64,000 bases of DNA from Steromphala cineraria (taxonomy: Eukaryota; Mollusca; Gastropoda; Trochida; Trochidae). Under the pieces are notes generated by a model that was given only the letters and a program-made list of their open reading frames with translations, searched no databases and had not been told where the DNA came from. Both the position numbers and the translations under genes were made by a program. Below are positions 38,201-50,461 of this stretch, in pieces. Where the stretch lies: NCBI GenBank assembly GCA_916613615.1, contig OU744730.1, positions 29,696,882 through 29,760,881 on the forward strand, given 5' to 3'. Numbering within the stretch: the first letter of the stretch is position 1; each line of letters begins with the position of its first letter.

Positions 38201-40514
38201 TTGTTTGCTCTCCAACGAGCAAGCTCGGTTGCTATAAACAGAATGTTACGATGCTGTACACTATATAACCCCTGGGATAGTGTAAAGCCATAACAGTTTG
38301 TTCACATCAGATCATGTCAGTGTTTTCTGTGCCACTCAACCCATAACCTGTAACAACTATTAACAGATTAAGCGGATTAAATAACCTTATCATGGTGTTG
38401 CTTATAAGTACTTCACAACCATGCCAACTTGATCCCATTAGGTCACCCAAACTGGAAAGTCGACGGATTGGTCTTAGTCGTTTTTAAACCTGCAGACTTT
38501 CTCTATCATTGCTCTTAGTTCTATCCATATTCGTAATTTTCCCTCATTTGTCCACTTTCGTTGTGATAGCAACGTCTACGAAATGAATAACACGTTTAAC
38601 CACAATTAACTTACTTCCTATCTATACGCAATTGGGCGGAGGTACTTAGTTGTGGTATTTTCTCTACCTTGCCTAAACAGAAGCAAATGACACTAGAATC
38701 AAACAATTCAGTGCTGAATTTACCCACCCTTAATTTGATGAAAATGATGATGTTTACGTATTTTAGAACATTAACTCTCCAGGAGTAACCAGTGTTCTGC
38801 CTAAAAGTAATTCCTTTAAAACAAAATCGTTTGAATTTGAAGAACGTAGCTAATCGAAAACGTTAAGCAAAAAAAGAAAATGCGCATTTCTCATCATTCA
38901 ATGATTTTTTGTTTTCTTTTGAACTTTTTTTCAGTATTGCTTGCTATTAAACCTTCATACAATATTTGTGCATTTCTATCATCAACCCATTGTGGTAGAA
39001 GAAGGGGTTTCAGCAATGCGTCCTATTTTTTAGGCTGTTTCCGTTTCAAAATATTTGATCTTTCATAAGCCCACAAGATCAAACATAATTTGAATAGTTT
39101 CACCAAGCAGTACACTGTTGAATCTGCCAGTAGTTCTTGAAGTGTCCATATGAAGTGTAACATATTACTTGTCACGATCAAACATCGAATTTCAATTCAT
39201 CTAGAGTTGCGAAAAGTTCAACAGCGTACAACCATTTTTTTGATCGATTGTTCATGAAGATTTACCATTAAATCCGGTTCGGAAATTCCGATTAACAGCT
39301 TTTACAGTTCGGACTAGATGCTTGGAAAGGCCACACAAATAAATAAAACACTACACCAGTAATGGAATAACTAACACCTAGAAATATAAAACGCGAAGGC
39401 GTTTATTGAAATTAACAAGGAGATGTAACAATTAAAACAACCAAAATCTTAAATTGTTATTTATATACACGTTGTAATGTTCATCAGAAGGGTAAACAAT
39501 AAATACAGCACGATGTAATATTCACTATTCCAATACTTGTCAATTAAGACATCAACCATATCTGGAAAATGCATAGATGATCGATCATTCTTTGAGAGGT
39601 GTCACTGAAGAAGGATGGAGAATACAGACCAACTGTCTGGATGAAGGTCAACAATGTGACGCAAGTTTACCAACTTTCAATATGAGATTTGCAATAACAT
39701 CGACCAAATCTAACAGAAACATGATTACAAAATAAACACCAGTGTTGCATCTTCATGTGTTTGGTAAAGAACATGTACAAATACCTTAGAACTTTTGCAA
39801 ATAACATATTCATTCATTATTTGATCATTTGTTACCTTCCTTAAATTCTTCAATTGTACTATAATCACGTTATTTCGAGAAAAGTATCTTTTTTCCTTGA
39901 TGATTAACTATATAAAAACGCCTTCGTATAAAAGTTTAGTATAACATAATATGCATGTACTAAAGCAAAAGAAACGACAGATGTTACCAGACAAAATTGC
40001 CATTCTGTTTTCAATATTCTAAGGGACCGTGTATCAACTATCTTCGATAACGTGCACTTTACATATCAATGTATAAAGAGCTTAAAATATAGGATTCAAT
40101 GAGTACGTTGAACTTTTTAGATTACCTTTTGATTGATAACTCATTTTCGATAACAAAGTTTATTTTCCAAACATATTCATGGAATTCAAAGATCCTGTTA
40201 ATAATTTGATTGCTGAATAAAAGTTATGAAAACTTGTTATGCGCTTATGATAATGATTTATTATATCAAACGATAAGCTTTATGCCAGCTGATGTTTTCA
40301 CAAACGAAGGCAATTGATCATCTCTTGGTTTGATCTGATTAGATTTAACTGGAAAAAAATTAATGGATGAAACAAACATTGCAAAATATTTCTAACTCAT
40401 TTAAATGAAAAATCGCCAATCGTAAATGTACGTTTTTGTCGAAATTCAACAAAATATTTACAGCTGCATTCATCATCAAGCAATATACAAGTTATCTTAC
40501 CGTGTTATTAATCG

Positions 40515-40960
40515 TGGTATTTGGGGACTTTCTCTAATTAGCTCCGGCCCCATGATCCATTTTGTTATTTGTCTAAGGACTAAGACCGTTTTCTAGAGTG
40601 TCGCCTCATTGTGTCTGTCAATCATGTTCCAATTCTTGCACGCAGACAACGAGGTTTGTAATTGAACTACTATTTTACCATCTCAATTGATTTCAAACAG
40701 CAACAAAAAATCGAATTAAGCACACGTCAACATAAAATTGTATTGTCCTTATATAGATGGAATATAATATTAAGCGCGCTTCCGAAAAAGCCATCAAAAT
40801 GGCAGCTCAGGACAATATAATTATTGGAGGACACATCAAATATATATTCGCTTTTGGCAATACTTATTTTTTTATTAATATTATGAGTAATGTGACGTTT
40901 ATTGACCATAACTGAATAAGTAAACATCATTCCGAAACAGTAACGTCTTGCATGCTTACT
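40515..40960. repeat. Five-copy conserved module, copy 2
   Basis: The counterpart of 12,610-13,030 and nearly identical to it over the TCTCTAATTAGCTCCGG, CTAAGGACTAAGAC and TATATAG portions. Here the module is followed by the downstream segment (TTCATGTGAAAGAACT and onward) that copy 1 lacks. A 78-codon minus frame (40,727-40,963) and a 38-codon plus frame (40,799-40,915) overlap. Confidence 0.7.
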
Positions 40961-42048
40961 CATATCTTAAAGGACACTTGATTTTATTATCACCTTTCAT
41001 GTGAAAGAACTCGGTTTAAAGAAAACTCAAGCACGTTTATGGATACAGAAAATAGACGCACACAGACACTTATGGGCAGAGATAGTAGCACTTCGTAAAA
41101 CGAATCAGTTACACCGTACCGCTTCTCTATGAATTGATATATATGTCAAGACACTAAAACCCCGATAATGTTGTTTGCAAAGGATACTTCTTGGTCTTCC
41201 AGGTCATTTCCGACTTGTTATTGAGTTGCTTTCTCCAAATAGTTCTGCCCGCGTCCTAAAGTCTGTTCAATTACTTGAAGGTCACTTGTCCTTTATTGTA
41301 GAGTACACGTTGGTTCCCTTATGTAAGACTTCTAGCAAAGGACGAATGTTTGATGTTTTTGGACAAAGCAGACTTCTTCATACAACCAAGTGAAAAAAAC
41401 GTAGAAGTCATTATAAGACAAAATTTCGGACAACAATGTAATACAATGCTGGGATACTTGTGAAACAGATCAGTGATTCAGATTATATACTAAACGGCAA
41501 ATAGCAATGCATTTTTCAATCTTATCATTTTTAGTATACTGAGAAAACTCCTTAGGTAAAAAAAACTGCTATTCGACATTTGTAAATGTATCTTTTTATT
41601 TATGTATCAGATATTTATAATATTCTGATGATGTAGCAAAAATGCTTATAAGAGACAAAAGTTCAATGTGTTTTTACTTTAATATAGCATCTTATTAAAT
41701 TTCCGCTGAACAAAATGAAATTTTAGGATCATCTGGCCTGAAGAAAGATTTTCCCACGATATATCCCATTTTATGTCCACACACCATTCTGGTAGCAGAA
41801 ACTCATTTGTATTTCCTTTGAATATTATTTAAACTTTAACACACAAAAAAGAAATATTAGAAATTTTAAAGCCAAATGAGCAGGATCTAGGTTTATAACA
41901 TAAACAGAGGATGTAATTAAAGTTCCTAAAATATCAGTTTATCCATGTTTTATGCATATGCCATGTTATTTGGAATGGAAATGTATAGATTTATCCTGAA
42001 CACATGTTGCGTGCTGCCTTCTGATCTTATGATGTTTATGCGAATTTA

Positions 42049-42372
42049 ATGATGTTTGCTACAAAGGCAATATTTCTTTGCAAAGCTAAATGGTTCATCT
42101 ACAGACAAATTGCACGCTTAATGAGAAAAAAATTATCAATTTGCATTCACAACCTTGAAAATGTTGAGCTAGAAGAGACAGGCAATATTCTTTATTTATT
42201 TACCATCAGACCGGTTGACAAATCAAGGAAACCGAGTGAAATGTATACCATTATTAATAATAAAGTGTACTGTTCTTATGAGGCTTTCTCAACGGAAAAT
42301 GAGAGTCACTTAAGTCCAGGATTAAGGTTGCCTGTTGCTCCACGGAAGGGACAAAATAACGTAAGGGAGTGA
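42049..42372 (+). CDS. Hypothetical 107-aa ORF, possible exon
   Basis: The most protein-like part runs from LEETGNILYLFT through MYTIINNKVYC. The pattern of alternating hydrophobic residues, an FT, then a D and P-containing loop and another strand faintly recalls the C-terminal globular domain of the kinetochore protein Spc25. That is a guess from memory, not an identification. The paralogue at 56.9 kb keeps LEET, Y-x-FT, D-x-SR and E-x-Y, with conservative I/V/L exchanges and an in-frame 15-nt deletion. Upstream of LEET the two copies are out of register, so the first 40 or so codons may not be coding. No upstream regulatory element is evident. Confidence 0.25.
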   Translation: MMFATKAIFLCKAKWFIYRQIARLMRKKLSICIHNLENVELEETGNILYLFTIRPVDKSRKPSEMYTIINNKVYCSYEAFSTENESHLSPGLRLPVAPRKGQNNVRE

Positions 42373-42565
42373 ATTTCACATTGTTGTCCTATTCAGAGGT
42401 TTTGACATGAGAGTATTCGAGGTTGTGATTTTGTTTTTTTAGCCAACATTTCAAGGGACAGAGATGAATAACTTAACAAGTTTAATAAGGCATTTTGGCA
42501 TGTTAAGGATCAGTATTATCAAATTATGATCGAAATGCTTAATCATTCACTCAATATCAGATATT

Positions 42566-44842
42566 CTCAATGAAAATACCATCGCTTTCTTCCCGGGAGA
42601 TAAACTTCTTACACAGGATAAGGACCAGGAACATAGTTCTGCTTTCGTAAGTAGAGCATCATCTGTTTACCCATTAGGTCGATGCTCTATTCCAGGTTTC
42701 ATCATAGCAAAGGTGTTCACAGTGGAACGTCTTGCCTCTGTTCTAAGAAAGGCGTTCCATTTTGAACAAATATAAATGATCATATTAAGGAGAGAGCAAC
42801 GCATAATCTTGCGCTGCACTATGAATACAGGTTTTCGAGTAACAAAAGGAATTGCCAATTTCTCAAATCCACAAAAAAAAATGATGTAATATCTAGGGGT
42901 ACATACTTTCGTCTAGTGCTGACTTATTACATTTCGGCCTGCTGCTGAACATTTTAATCTCGTATTTGAGTTATCTAATGTAACACAACCTGGGAAAGTC
43001 ATGTCTAATGTTTTTTTTTTAATGAACCAAACCTGAAATCTGTAATTTCCATGTGTCGAGGGTGGTTATTGTGGCAATGCGAATGACTGCTGTAGTTATT
43101 GTGAGGTTAAGATTAAACAGTCGGAAAAGACAAATGCCTGGTTTGAGAACCAATGAACGTGACAACTTTGCAAACTTCTTTAGGAAAGTGTAGTATATAC
43201 TCTTTAATTGAACCTTTTCTTTGTAGAAGGTTCCAGGAAGATATATAGGTCATGTCACAGAATGATTGAACAAGACAAAATAACTATTTTATAAGGAATG
43301 ATATCTTGATTTCAATTCTTATGTTCGTATACACCATCTTCAATGGTGACTTATAAGTGGAAGTACAATTCTGAGCCATGATTTTGAGCTTTTGGGGATA
43401 AGAGATTCAGCAATGATAAGTTAAGGTAATTTGTTAAGCTCAAAGATACAAAAATTTTGTCTGTAGAACACGCATACACTTTTCTAACTTTATGTCTATC
43501 CCAGAACACACATTGTAATTTTCCAGTTTGATGTTCAATTCTCTGATTACCAAAAATGATTATTTCACGAAATTGAGATATTGGAGAAATTACAAATCTG
43601 TCTTGTCTAAGGAAATCAGGTATATGAATAATCGATTTCATGAAGGATATTAGGTTGATATTACTGATAAAGTTTCAGATTTACTTTTAAGAATGTAGTT
43701 CTAAAGCAAATTACCCTTTGTCCACGCATCAGAAGATCGAGATTGATAGATTCATGTGTTTGTAAAATAGTTTGAATATCTAAGAAGGCAATGTCTAAAT
43801 GTGAAATCGTGGAATCAATTGCTCAACAATTGATTTATAAAAAAAGAACAACTAAAAACGCCACTTATATCGAACTCATGTATTGTGGAATAAGTTAATC
43901 ATATTTTGTCGATCCTGCATATGTGTTATTTAATATGAACCCTATATATATATATGTTCTTTAGACACTCTTATTATTGAATGTCCTTCACATAATTTAC
44001 ATATTGTACCCTCTATGTATGTTTTTTATTTCACTTACTACATACATGTAGATTGTAAATTCTCATTTAGTGATATTTATTACAGTTTCCTTATATATCA
44101 ACTAGACTTGCCTTGACTACAGAAAGTTAATTAGGTCTGGCGTTCAACCCATTATTGGCATGAAAAAGACGAACGAAACCTGACTGTGCTAAGAGATGCT
44201 TCGCTTCTTGTGTTAGAGAACACGGGTTTTTAAGCAATTCCTTAATTAGTTTTATTCAACAAAGGACTCGTAAATTAATCATTTTAAAGAGCCACTGCGC
44301 GATTTTCACACAAATCAAACTTGTATTGTTTTGCTTTGAAACGAACATCAATGGCATAATAAATGATATGAAAACAAAACCTCTCAGATATTCATCCCAA
44401 AATGGTAATTATATGCTAAATTCTTGTCCTTGATAAAAAAAATTGTAACAGTCATAAATATTAATTGAAAACAATATCAATGTACATAAATACTCGTTAT
44501 GTAACCTATAGAATATTTTCAACTCGAAACTGACTGCTTTTGATAACTTTCCAAAATTATGTTATCATCTTCATCGTCTTGTTTTAGATCAAAATCCCGA
44601 TTCAAAACTTTCCCCTGGTCACTATTGAATCTCTCTTGGCTTTTAAATTACACTTTCATACAAACGTCAATACGTCTCGTTCAAATAACACCATTTATAA
44701 AGAACTCACGTGGTGACTCTTTTATCATTAAACGTCCCCAAGAAAATGTGTAAAAATTAACAGTGCAAATAACAGACGGAAAACAATAAGAACAAATATC
44801 TGTTCTCGATAAATGTGCCTTAGATTAAATATCAGATATTTG
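42566..44842. other. 2.3-kb segment absent from the paralogous copy
   Basis: Copy B (near 57,280-57,300) lacks this stretch. The direct repeat AATATCAGATATT occurs at both edges here (about 42,552 and 44,829). That fits either deletion between repeats in copy B or an insertion here. Inside are only short frames (43,351-43,641, 96 codons, minus, is the longest) with no recognised domain and no clear terminal repeats. Confidence 0.5.
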
Positions 44843-45784
44843 AACCAAGGAACTGAGAAATCGCCCATAATATCCTGTACTCCTGTGAAAAAAACTTGCG
44901 TATGTTGCAATCTGGAAAGTAATCACAATCTGTAGATTTTACAATCACACACACACTTCGCCTTTTCGTCTCGAAAGGGACATATTGCTTGATGAATGGG
45001 TCAGATTGGCATGTGAGTCAAAGAAAGGCGTTTTGGAAATTTCAGTCCCAACTCCAATATCCTAGTTACCTTTGGTCCTCTCAAATCTTCTTTCTGGGTG
45101 ACATCGTCTATGATAGATTCATTTTCGTTATTCGACACATGTGATTTCGTAGGATACCTATCTGCAGATAAGTCTTAGTCGACACTTATGAAACAAGAAT
45201 AACAAATGAGAAAAATTCAACCCATTTTTTTTCACTCTGAAATTTGGCTAACCTCAGTTGAGTGACTTGATAATGCAATGGACGTTAAACTAATATTTCT
45301 GATGTACACAGAAATTATCAAACGTGTACGGTTTGACTGAAATAGAAATTTTCTATTCCCAATAAAATGTCCGCTATGCAGAAATATTGTATGTGATTCC
45401 TTCTACCATACTTTACTTTGGCTTGCTTTTCTTTGACAGTGTTTAGGCGGAAATAGATCCCACAAATTGATTTCACAGGGATTTTGGGATATATACTTTT
45501 GAGTTTATTCATTATCCATTTATGAAGCTTGTGGACTCATTATTGTCAGTTATTTTGTTCTCCAAATATAAGATGCATAAGTTGTTATATACAAAATATT
45601 CATGAACCTTAGTTAGGAATACAATTGGTTTAAATATGTATCAGTATGAATCTGAAGTACTTCCTTCAGATGAAAAGCTGCATTGAAATTGTACAACTTC
45701 TCTTTATCTTGCTGTGATATGCCTGCTTTGAACTTATTCATTTTATCCAGGATATGACCCCCTAGCCTTAACATCTAGTTCAAA

Positions 45785-45859
45785 CTAACCAGACCGAAGG
45801 GATGTCATGTCCAGAATCACGGTCTCAACCGTCACGTTATCGTTTCTTTGACCTGACAT
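45785..45859 (-). CDS. Conserved 24-codon ORF, copy A
   Basis: On the minus strand the frame starts ATG and reads MSGQRNDNVTVETVILD and then seven more residues to a TAG. Two in-frame stops lie immediately upstream, so it is either a true start or the first codons after a splice acceptor (TATGTCAG). The equivalent at 58,124-58,198 has the same length. Its first 17 codons encode the same residues, with three base differences, all at synonymous third positions. A TTTATATG motif lies some 20 bases upstream. After the ORF body, TCTGGTTAGT could serve as a splice donor in this copy. Function is unknown. Confidence 0.35.
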   Translation of the reverse strand: MSGQRNDNVTVETVILDMTSLRSG

Positions 45860-46639
45860 AGTTCATCATCTTTCCCATATAAAGGATCCCTGAATCTTCA
45901 ATATTTACACCGTCTTTTCCAGACTTGCATTGGAATAGGTCACTTTGGAAAGTCAGATATCAATAATTCACAAAGTGCTTTATCGTGTACACGGTTATCA
46001 GACACTGAAGAGTCTTGCTTTAAGATCATATCTCTTTTCAATCACTCACTTTCAGTAGCAAAGTATTTGGCCTATATAGAAAAAGAACATCAAGAAGATT
46101 AAACACAGAGCTACATGAAATATTGAATTTATCCGAAGATTATATACTGTAAATCATAAACTGTAAAAATAATGTAGGGATACTGTAAGTTATTTGAATA
46201 GAATTTCTAATTTGGTTGTTCAATTCATTCAGGGCACACTTTACATTTATTTACAAGTTGTTATAAAATCTGCATGATTGTTTTAATTGTTATTTGTGTA
46301 AACATGTGCAGTTGCCCATTTCCACAATCTTTCAGCTGTGCATCGAACATTGATATGATGAGTTTATGATAATAAATAATGATATTTTCAAATTTACTAT
46401 CAAGATATTTCAAATGAATGGAAACGTACATATATAAAATTATAGTTCATATATATGAAGTCACTTTCTCCTGTCTAAAGGTGTAGTGAACTATGTATTG
46501 ACTCAAGAACTATGACACTATTAGAATGATAGATATGTAATGACGTTTGATTGAAAAATAAGCTATGAATAAACAGTTTAAATGTTTTACTTCTTAGTGA
46601 CGTCAGCATCCACCATTCAGATTCAGACTTACTTGTTTT

Positions 46640-47290
46640 AGATGTTACATTAGGATTATCTAAAAAGATACAAGAGTACTGGGCTGTACATAAATCTGAA
46701 ATTCAATTACAGTTTCCTTTGTTAATGACCTATGGCCACTTCATTTATGCTTTAGGACATTACAAAACTAAAACATGTTATATTAATAGATGTTGAACTT
46801 ATCTAAAGACTAAAAGGATTTTGAAATAAAATTCCCTCTTTGTTTGAAAGTTTAAATAATATTACATTGGGCAAAGTAAGCTTATAAATGCAATGCTTAC
46901 ATTTGCCAACTCCCAGGAGATGCTAATCGGATGCATATTGGACCAATTCTAGATTTACTGCTTCCACCGTTTGTCAAAACGTCTTGCTACCGACAAGTAA
47001 TTAGAATAGACTGCCTTGCGAACTGAGAGTTAATTAAGTCTCGATGAAGGCATAAAGACACCGTATTTGAGATGATTGTGCTTAAAATCACCTCAACATC
47101 ACACAAACAGTGAAACACAATCAAGGTGATTAAATACTATCATCAGTCCCTTTAAATTGACTCTGTCTTGATCAAAAATATCCTTTCAAGATTAAAAAAG
47201 AATTGAAAGAAACCGAAAAACATTAACAATCAGAGTTATGATAAATAGGTGACAAAAATCTCATTTTATTTTTGAATTAGTTTTGCGCAG
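46640..47290. other. Stretch between duplication segments
   Basis: Mostly unassigned. A short part near 46,990-47,080 resembles 44,105-44,200 and the last bases of the window (TTGCCTTGACTACAGAAAG type), suggesting more decayed duplication. No gene was recognised. Confidence 0.4.
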
Positions 47291-48485
47291 GCTGCATTCA
47301 AAGCAGGTTTTGAGGATACAACATGCCTCTCAATTATCCTCGACAACATGCAATTTACATATCAAAGGATAAACAGCTTAAAAAAGATAGGATGAAATGA
47401 TTTAGTTAAATTATCCAAAAATCCTCATAGATTTCAAAGATTTTATTGATAATTTGATTACCAAATAAAAGTGATATAATCGTTTGAAGCGCTAATGATT
47501 TATCTTATCACACGATAATGGATTTGATTTGATGTTTCACATTATTTGTCGTAAATGAAAAATATATGAACAGCTGCATTCATTTTTATACAAGTAACAA
47601 GTTATCCTGTGTTAATCTGAAATGCATGTACAAGTCGCAACTCTTGATTGTAGTGTATGGGACCTTCTCTAATTAGCCCCGCCCCAGGATTCACTTTGCT
47701 TTTTGTCTAAGGATTAAGACTGTTGTCTCTGAGTGACGCCTCATCATGACTGTCAATCATGTTCCAATTTATGCACGCAGACAAAGAGGTTTGTAACTGA
47801 ACTACTATTCAAAATTGATTTCAAACAGCAACAAAAACTCGAAATGGAAATAAGCATTCATCAACATAGAATTGCTTTTTCTTCAAAGTGTTGGTATATA
47901 ATATTAAGCGCTTTGAAGAAGCAAAGAAAATGGCAGGTAAAGACAGTCTAAAGTGATGCTGCATATTTGGAGGACGTTTATTGACCAAAACTGAATAGGT
48001 CAACATCAATCAAAAATAGTTATCTTGCAGACTGACTCATATCTTGAAGGACGCTTGTCTCTATTTTTGCCTTTCATGTGAAAGATTTCGGTAAAATAAT
48101 TAAATCAAGCCCGTTTATTGAAACAGAATGGACGTACAAAGATACTTAATAGCAAGGTAGTTACACACCTTGTAAATGGAATGAAATACATGGCTTCTAT
48201 ATGAATTGAAAAGATATATGTCAAGACCCTGAACAAACCCACCATGTTGTTTGCAAAGAACACTTGATATATTTCATGGTAATCTTACTTGTCATTGATG
48301 TATCTTGTAAGAGCAACTTTCTCAAAATAGTTCTGCCCGAGTCCTGCAGTCTGTTCAATTACTTGAAGGACACTTGTCCTTTATTGTAGGGTACACGTAG
48401 GTTTCCTCATATAAGACTTGTAGGCAAGGGCGAATGATTGATGTTTTTGGACAAAGCAAACTTCTTCATGAAGCAAGTGAAGAAG
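47290..48485. repeat. Diverged duplication fragment
   Basis: It matches the end of the copy 1/copy 3 unit (12,160-13,030; 40,040-40,960) and then the start of the downstream segment (to about 41,395). Divergence is clearly higher than between copies 1 and 3. It contains the third copy of the five-copy module. Confidence 0.75.
47650..48010. repeat. Five-copy conserved module, copy 3
   Basis: It keeps CTCTAATTAGCCCCG, TTGTCTAAGGATTAAGAC, GACTGTCAATCATGTTCC and ATGGCAG. Here ATGGCAG is followed by GTAAAG, which would make a good splice donor directly after the start codon context; the other copies have CTCAAG. The long plus frame of the other copies is absent. Confidence 0.65.
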
Positions 48486-48489
48486 AATA

Positions 48490-49000
48490 GTTTTGCGAAT
48501 CAACATTTGATTTGTATGAATATGCTGAAATAAGACTATGAATGACCTTTATCAGATATTTTGAATTATATTATATTAGCCATGCTTCCCCGTAAATGGC
48601 GAGTCCATATGGTGCTTTTGTTATTTCAAAGTCTATGAATAATATATATAATGTGACTAAAATCATTATCAGAGACTATAGTTCAATACGATATCTTACT
48701 TAGACCTAACTGTTTTTTCACATTTAACATTTTTTAACTACAAGGCATGCAGATCGCCCATCCCCGGAGAAAGGACCTGTTTGTTTACCATTATCCACCT
48801 ACTTAAAGGCATTTTTATCTCCACTGAGTAGAGTGACGATAAAGCTTATCCCACTCTAGCCAGATAGAGGGTGTATCTCACTTATAGAATCGAGTATCTC
48901 ACTCTGTATCATATAATACAAATCTTGTAATTGATATTGCATTTGATTTCTCTAAGTGTTTTTTTAACTTAATTGAATATCTTGAAAAGATGCTTGTGTA
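48490..49000. other. AT-rich stretch, nothing recognised
   Basis: No paralogue, gene or terminal repeat was noticed. Confidence 0.4.
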
Positions 49001-50461
49001 TTCTAATATTAATACTTTCGAAAGTTTACCTATCACATATATAATTTTGATTTCATGAAAATGAATTCTTTACTAAGATGCGATTAAACATAGATAGGTT
49101 AATTAATTTATTGTCATTAAGTTTTCCAGTATTGACAAGGTACTTCTCCTCTGTCTGCTGAATTTGTTATTGGCTAAGGATGACCTCGTAACTGTTACGA
49201 AGTCAATACGGCAAAATGTATTTGTAACAAAAAATTGTTGGCAACATATAAATGATTCTTACTGTATATTGTCAAATATCAATTATCCAAAAGTAACATT
49301 GAAAAGTTTATACTGTAGTTCATATTTACGAAAATAATGTATAGTATCTTACTCTAAGCCCTTGGTGAGAGCATAACTTACATCTATGCCATGTCAACAT
49401 TTAAAAAAATTGCTATTTATCATTCAATAGATCCGTAATTTAATCCTTCTTTTGATATATTTAACCCAAATCATGGTAGCATATGTTGCAGGTTCAACAA
49501 ATGTCGTAAGATCTAATGATCATGTGTCCATGTCATATTGTATTTCAGTCAATTCAATTTAGATTGTAATATCCAAATGTTAAAGTTTTCAAGCTATTAA
49601 ATCCTTCTCTTTCTAGTGTAAAAAATCAGATGAAAGGTGGCATTAAACGCTGTCTGAACTGTAAATATTTTCCCATTTTCCCATTCTTTGAAACTCATCT
49701 CCACAATGCAGACAAGCCTGTAGTTAAATTCTAATTTGGAGTACCATGAATTTAAAGGTAATCATTTCATTATTTCCCATAAGTTTGTCTATTTATTTCA
49801 GCGAATTCGTAACTGAACATCACAGGGTTCATACATGTAGATGCTTTTTTTTATATGTAAATGCCATTACAAAGACAATGTTATCAGACATCTAGTAAAT
49901 CATTTAAAAGGGAGTTGTGCAGTTGTCATTGGAATTTGTTTTCATTTTAAATTTGCTTTACATCTCATAACATTTACCGGCAGTTAACATAATATGAACA
50001 GTGCATTTGTCTCTAATGACAACAAAATCACTATACTTTACAAAAGCACAATGATCAGTTCGCCTATTGAAAAGGATGAGTTTTGATTACATTTTATAAT
50101 TTAATAGTTTGGCCTCTGAGAAGAGGTTTGATGTAAGAATAAGTTTTGATGTAAGAAGTTGTCCCTGTATACGCTACCAAAAGCATTCAACCATTAAAAA
50201 TGGTTATGCAGCTAACACATTTCGTTCATACAAACTTTTTCAAGTAGATAAATATTATATCCAAGCAGCCTGTCCCAGGGGGTATGAGTGATAAAGATTT
50301 AAGATGGAAGAATACTAATGATGCAACTTTCATTTTTGTCTGGAATTCCAAACTTCTAGACACTTCATAAATAAGTTCAAATCCCTTGGTAAATCAAATG
50401 AGCCGTGTTTTGACAGGATCGCGACACTAAGTCTAACTTGTTCATAATGGTATCATTTTAA

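Larger units (their letters stand above)
27774..40960. repeat. Segmental duplication, copy 3 (13.2 kb)
   Basis: This is the most complete copy. It matches copy 2 from its left edge, copy 1 from about 28,200, and continues past the end of copy 1 into the 41-46.6 kb segment. Relative to copy 1 it gained a SINE-like insertion (31.43-31.70 kb) and an inverted TTAA MITE (34,900-35,254). It lacks the MITE at 7,839. Most short frames differ from those in copy 1. Confidence 0.85.
40961..46640. repeat. Downstream duplication segment, copy A
   Basis: This is collinear with 54,400-60,330 once the HINE-like and Helitron-like insertions in the latter are set aside. Anchors: 41,040 with 54,480; 41,450 with 54,900; 42,150 with 56,890; 44,930 with 57,400; and 45,700-46,110 with 58,030-59,730. 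The first part also matches 48,010-48,485. The stretch 42,566-44,842 has no counterpart in the other copy and is bounded by the direct repeat AATATCAGATATT. Confidence 0.8.

Noticed and set aside
41728..41760. GATCATCTGGCCTGAAG resembling the start of the HINE-like elements
   Set aside because: Only a short degenerate match, with no microsatellite, tandem core or matching 3' end nearby.
42640..42720. tRNA-like TAGAGC and GGTC pattern near 42,650
   Set aside because: An A-box-like word is present, but a proper B box and paired acceptor and anticodon stems could not be formed. Not called as a tRNA or tRNA-derived SINE.
44284..44310. TTTTAAAGAGCCACTGCGCG as a possible end of a TTAA element
   Set aside because: No matching inverted end was found within the next 1 kb.
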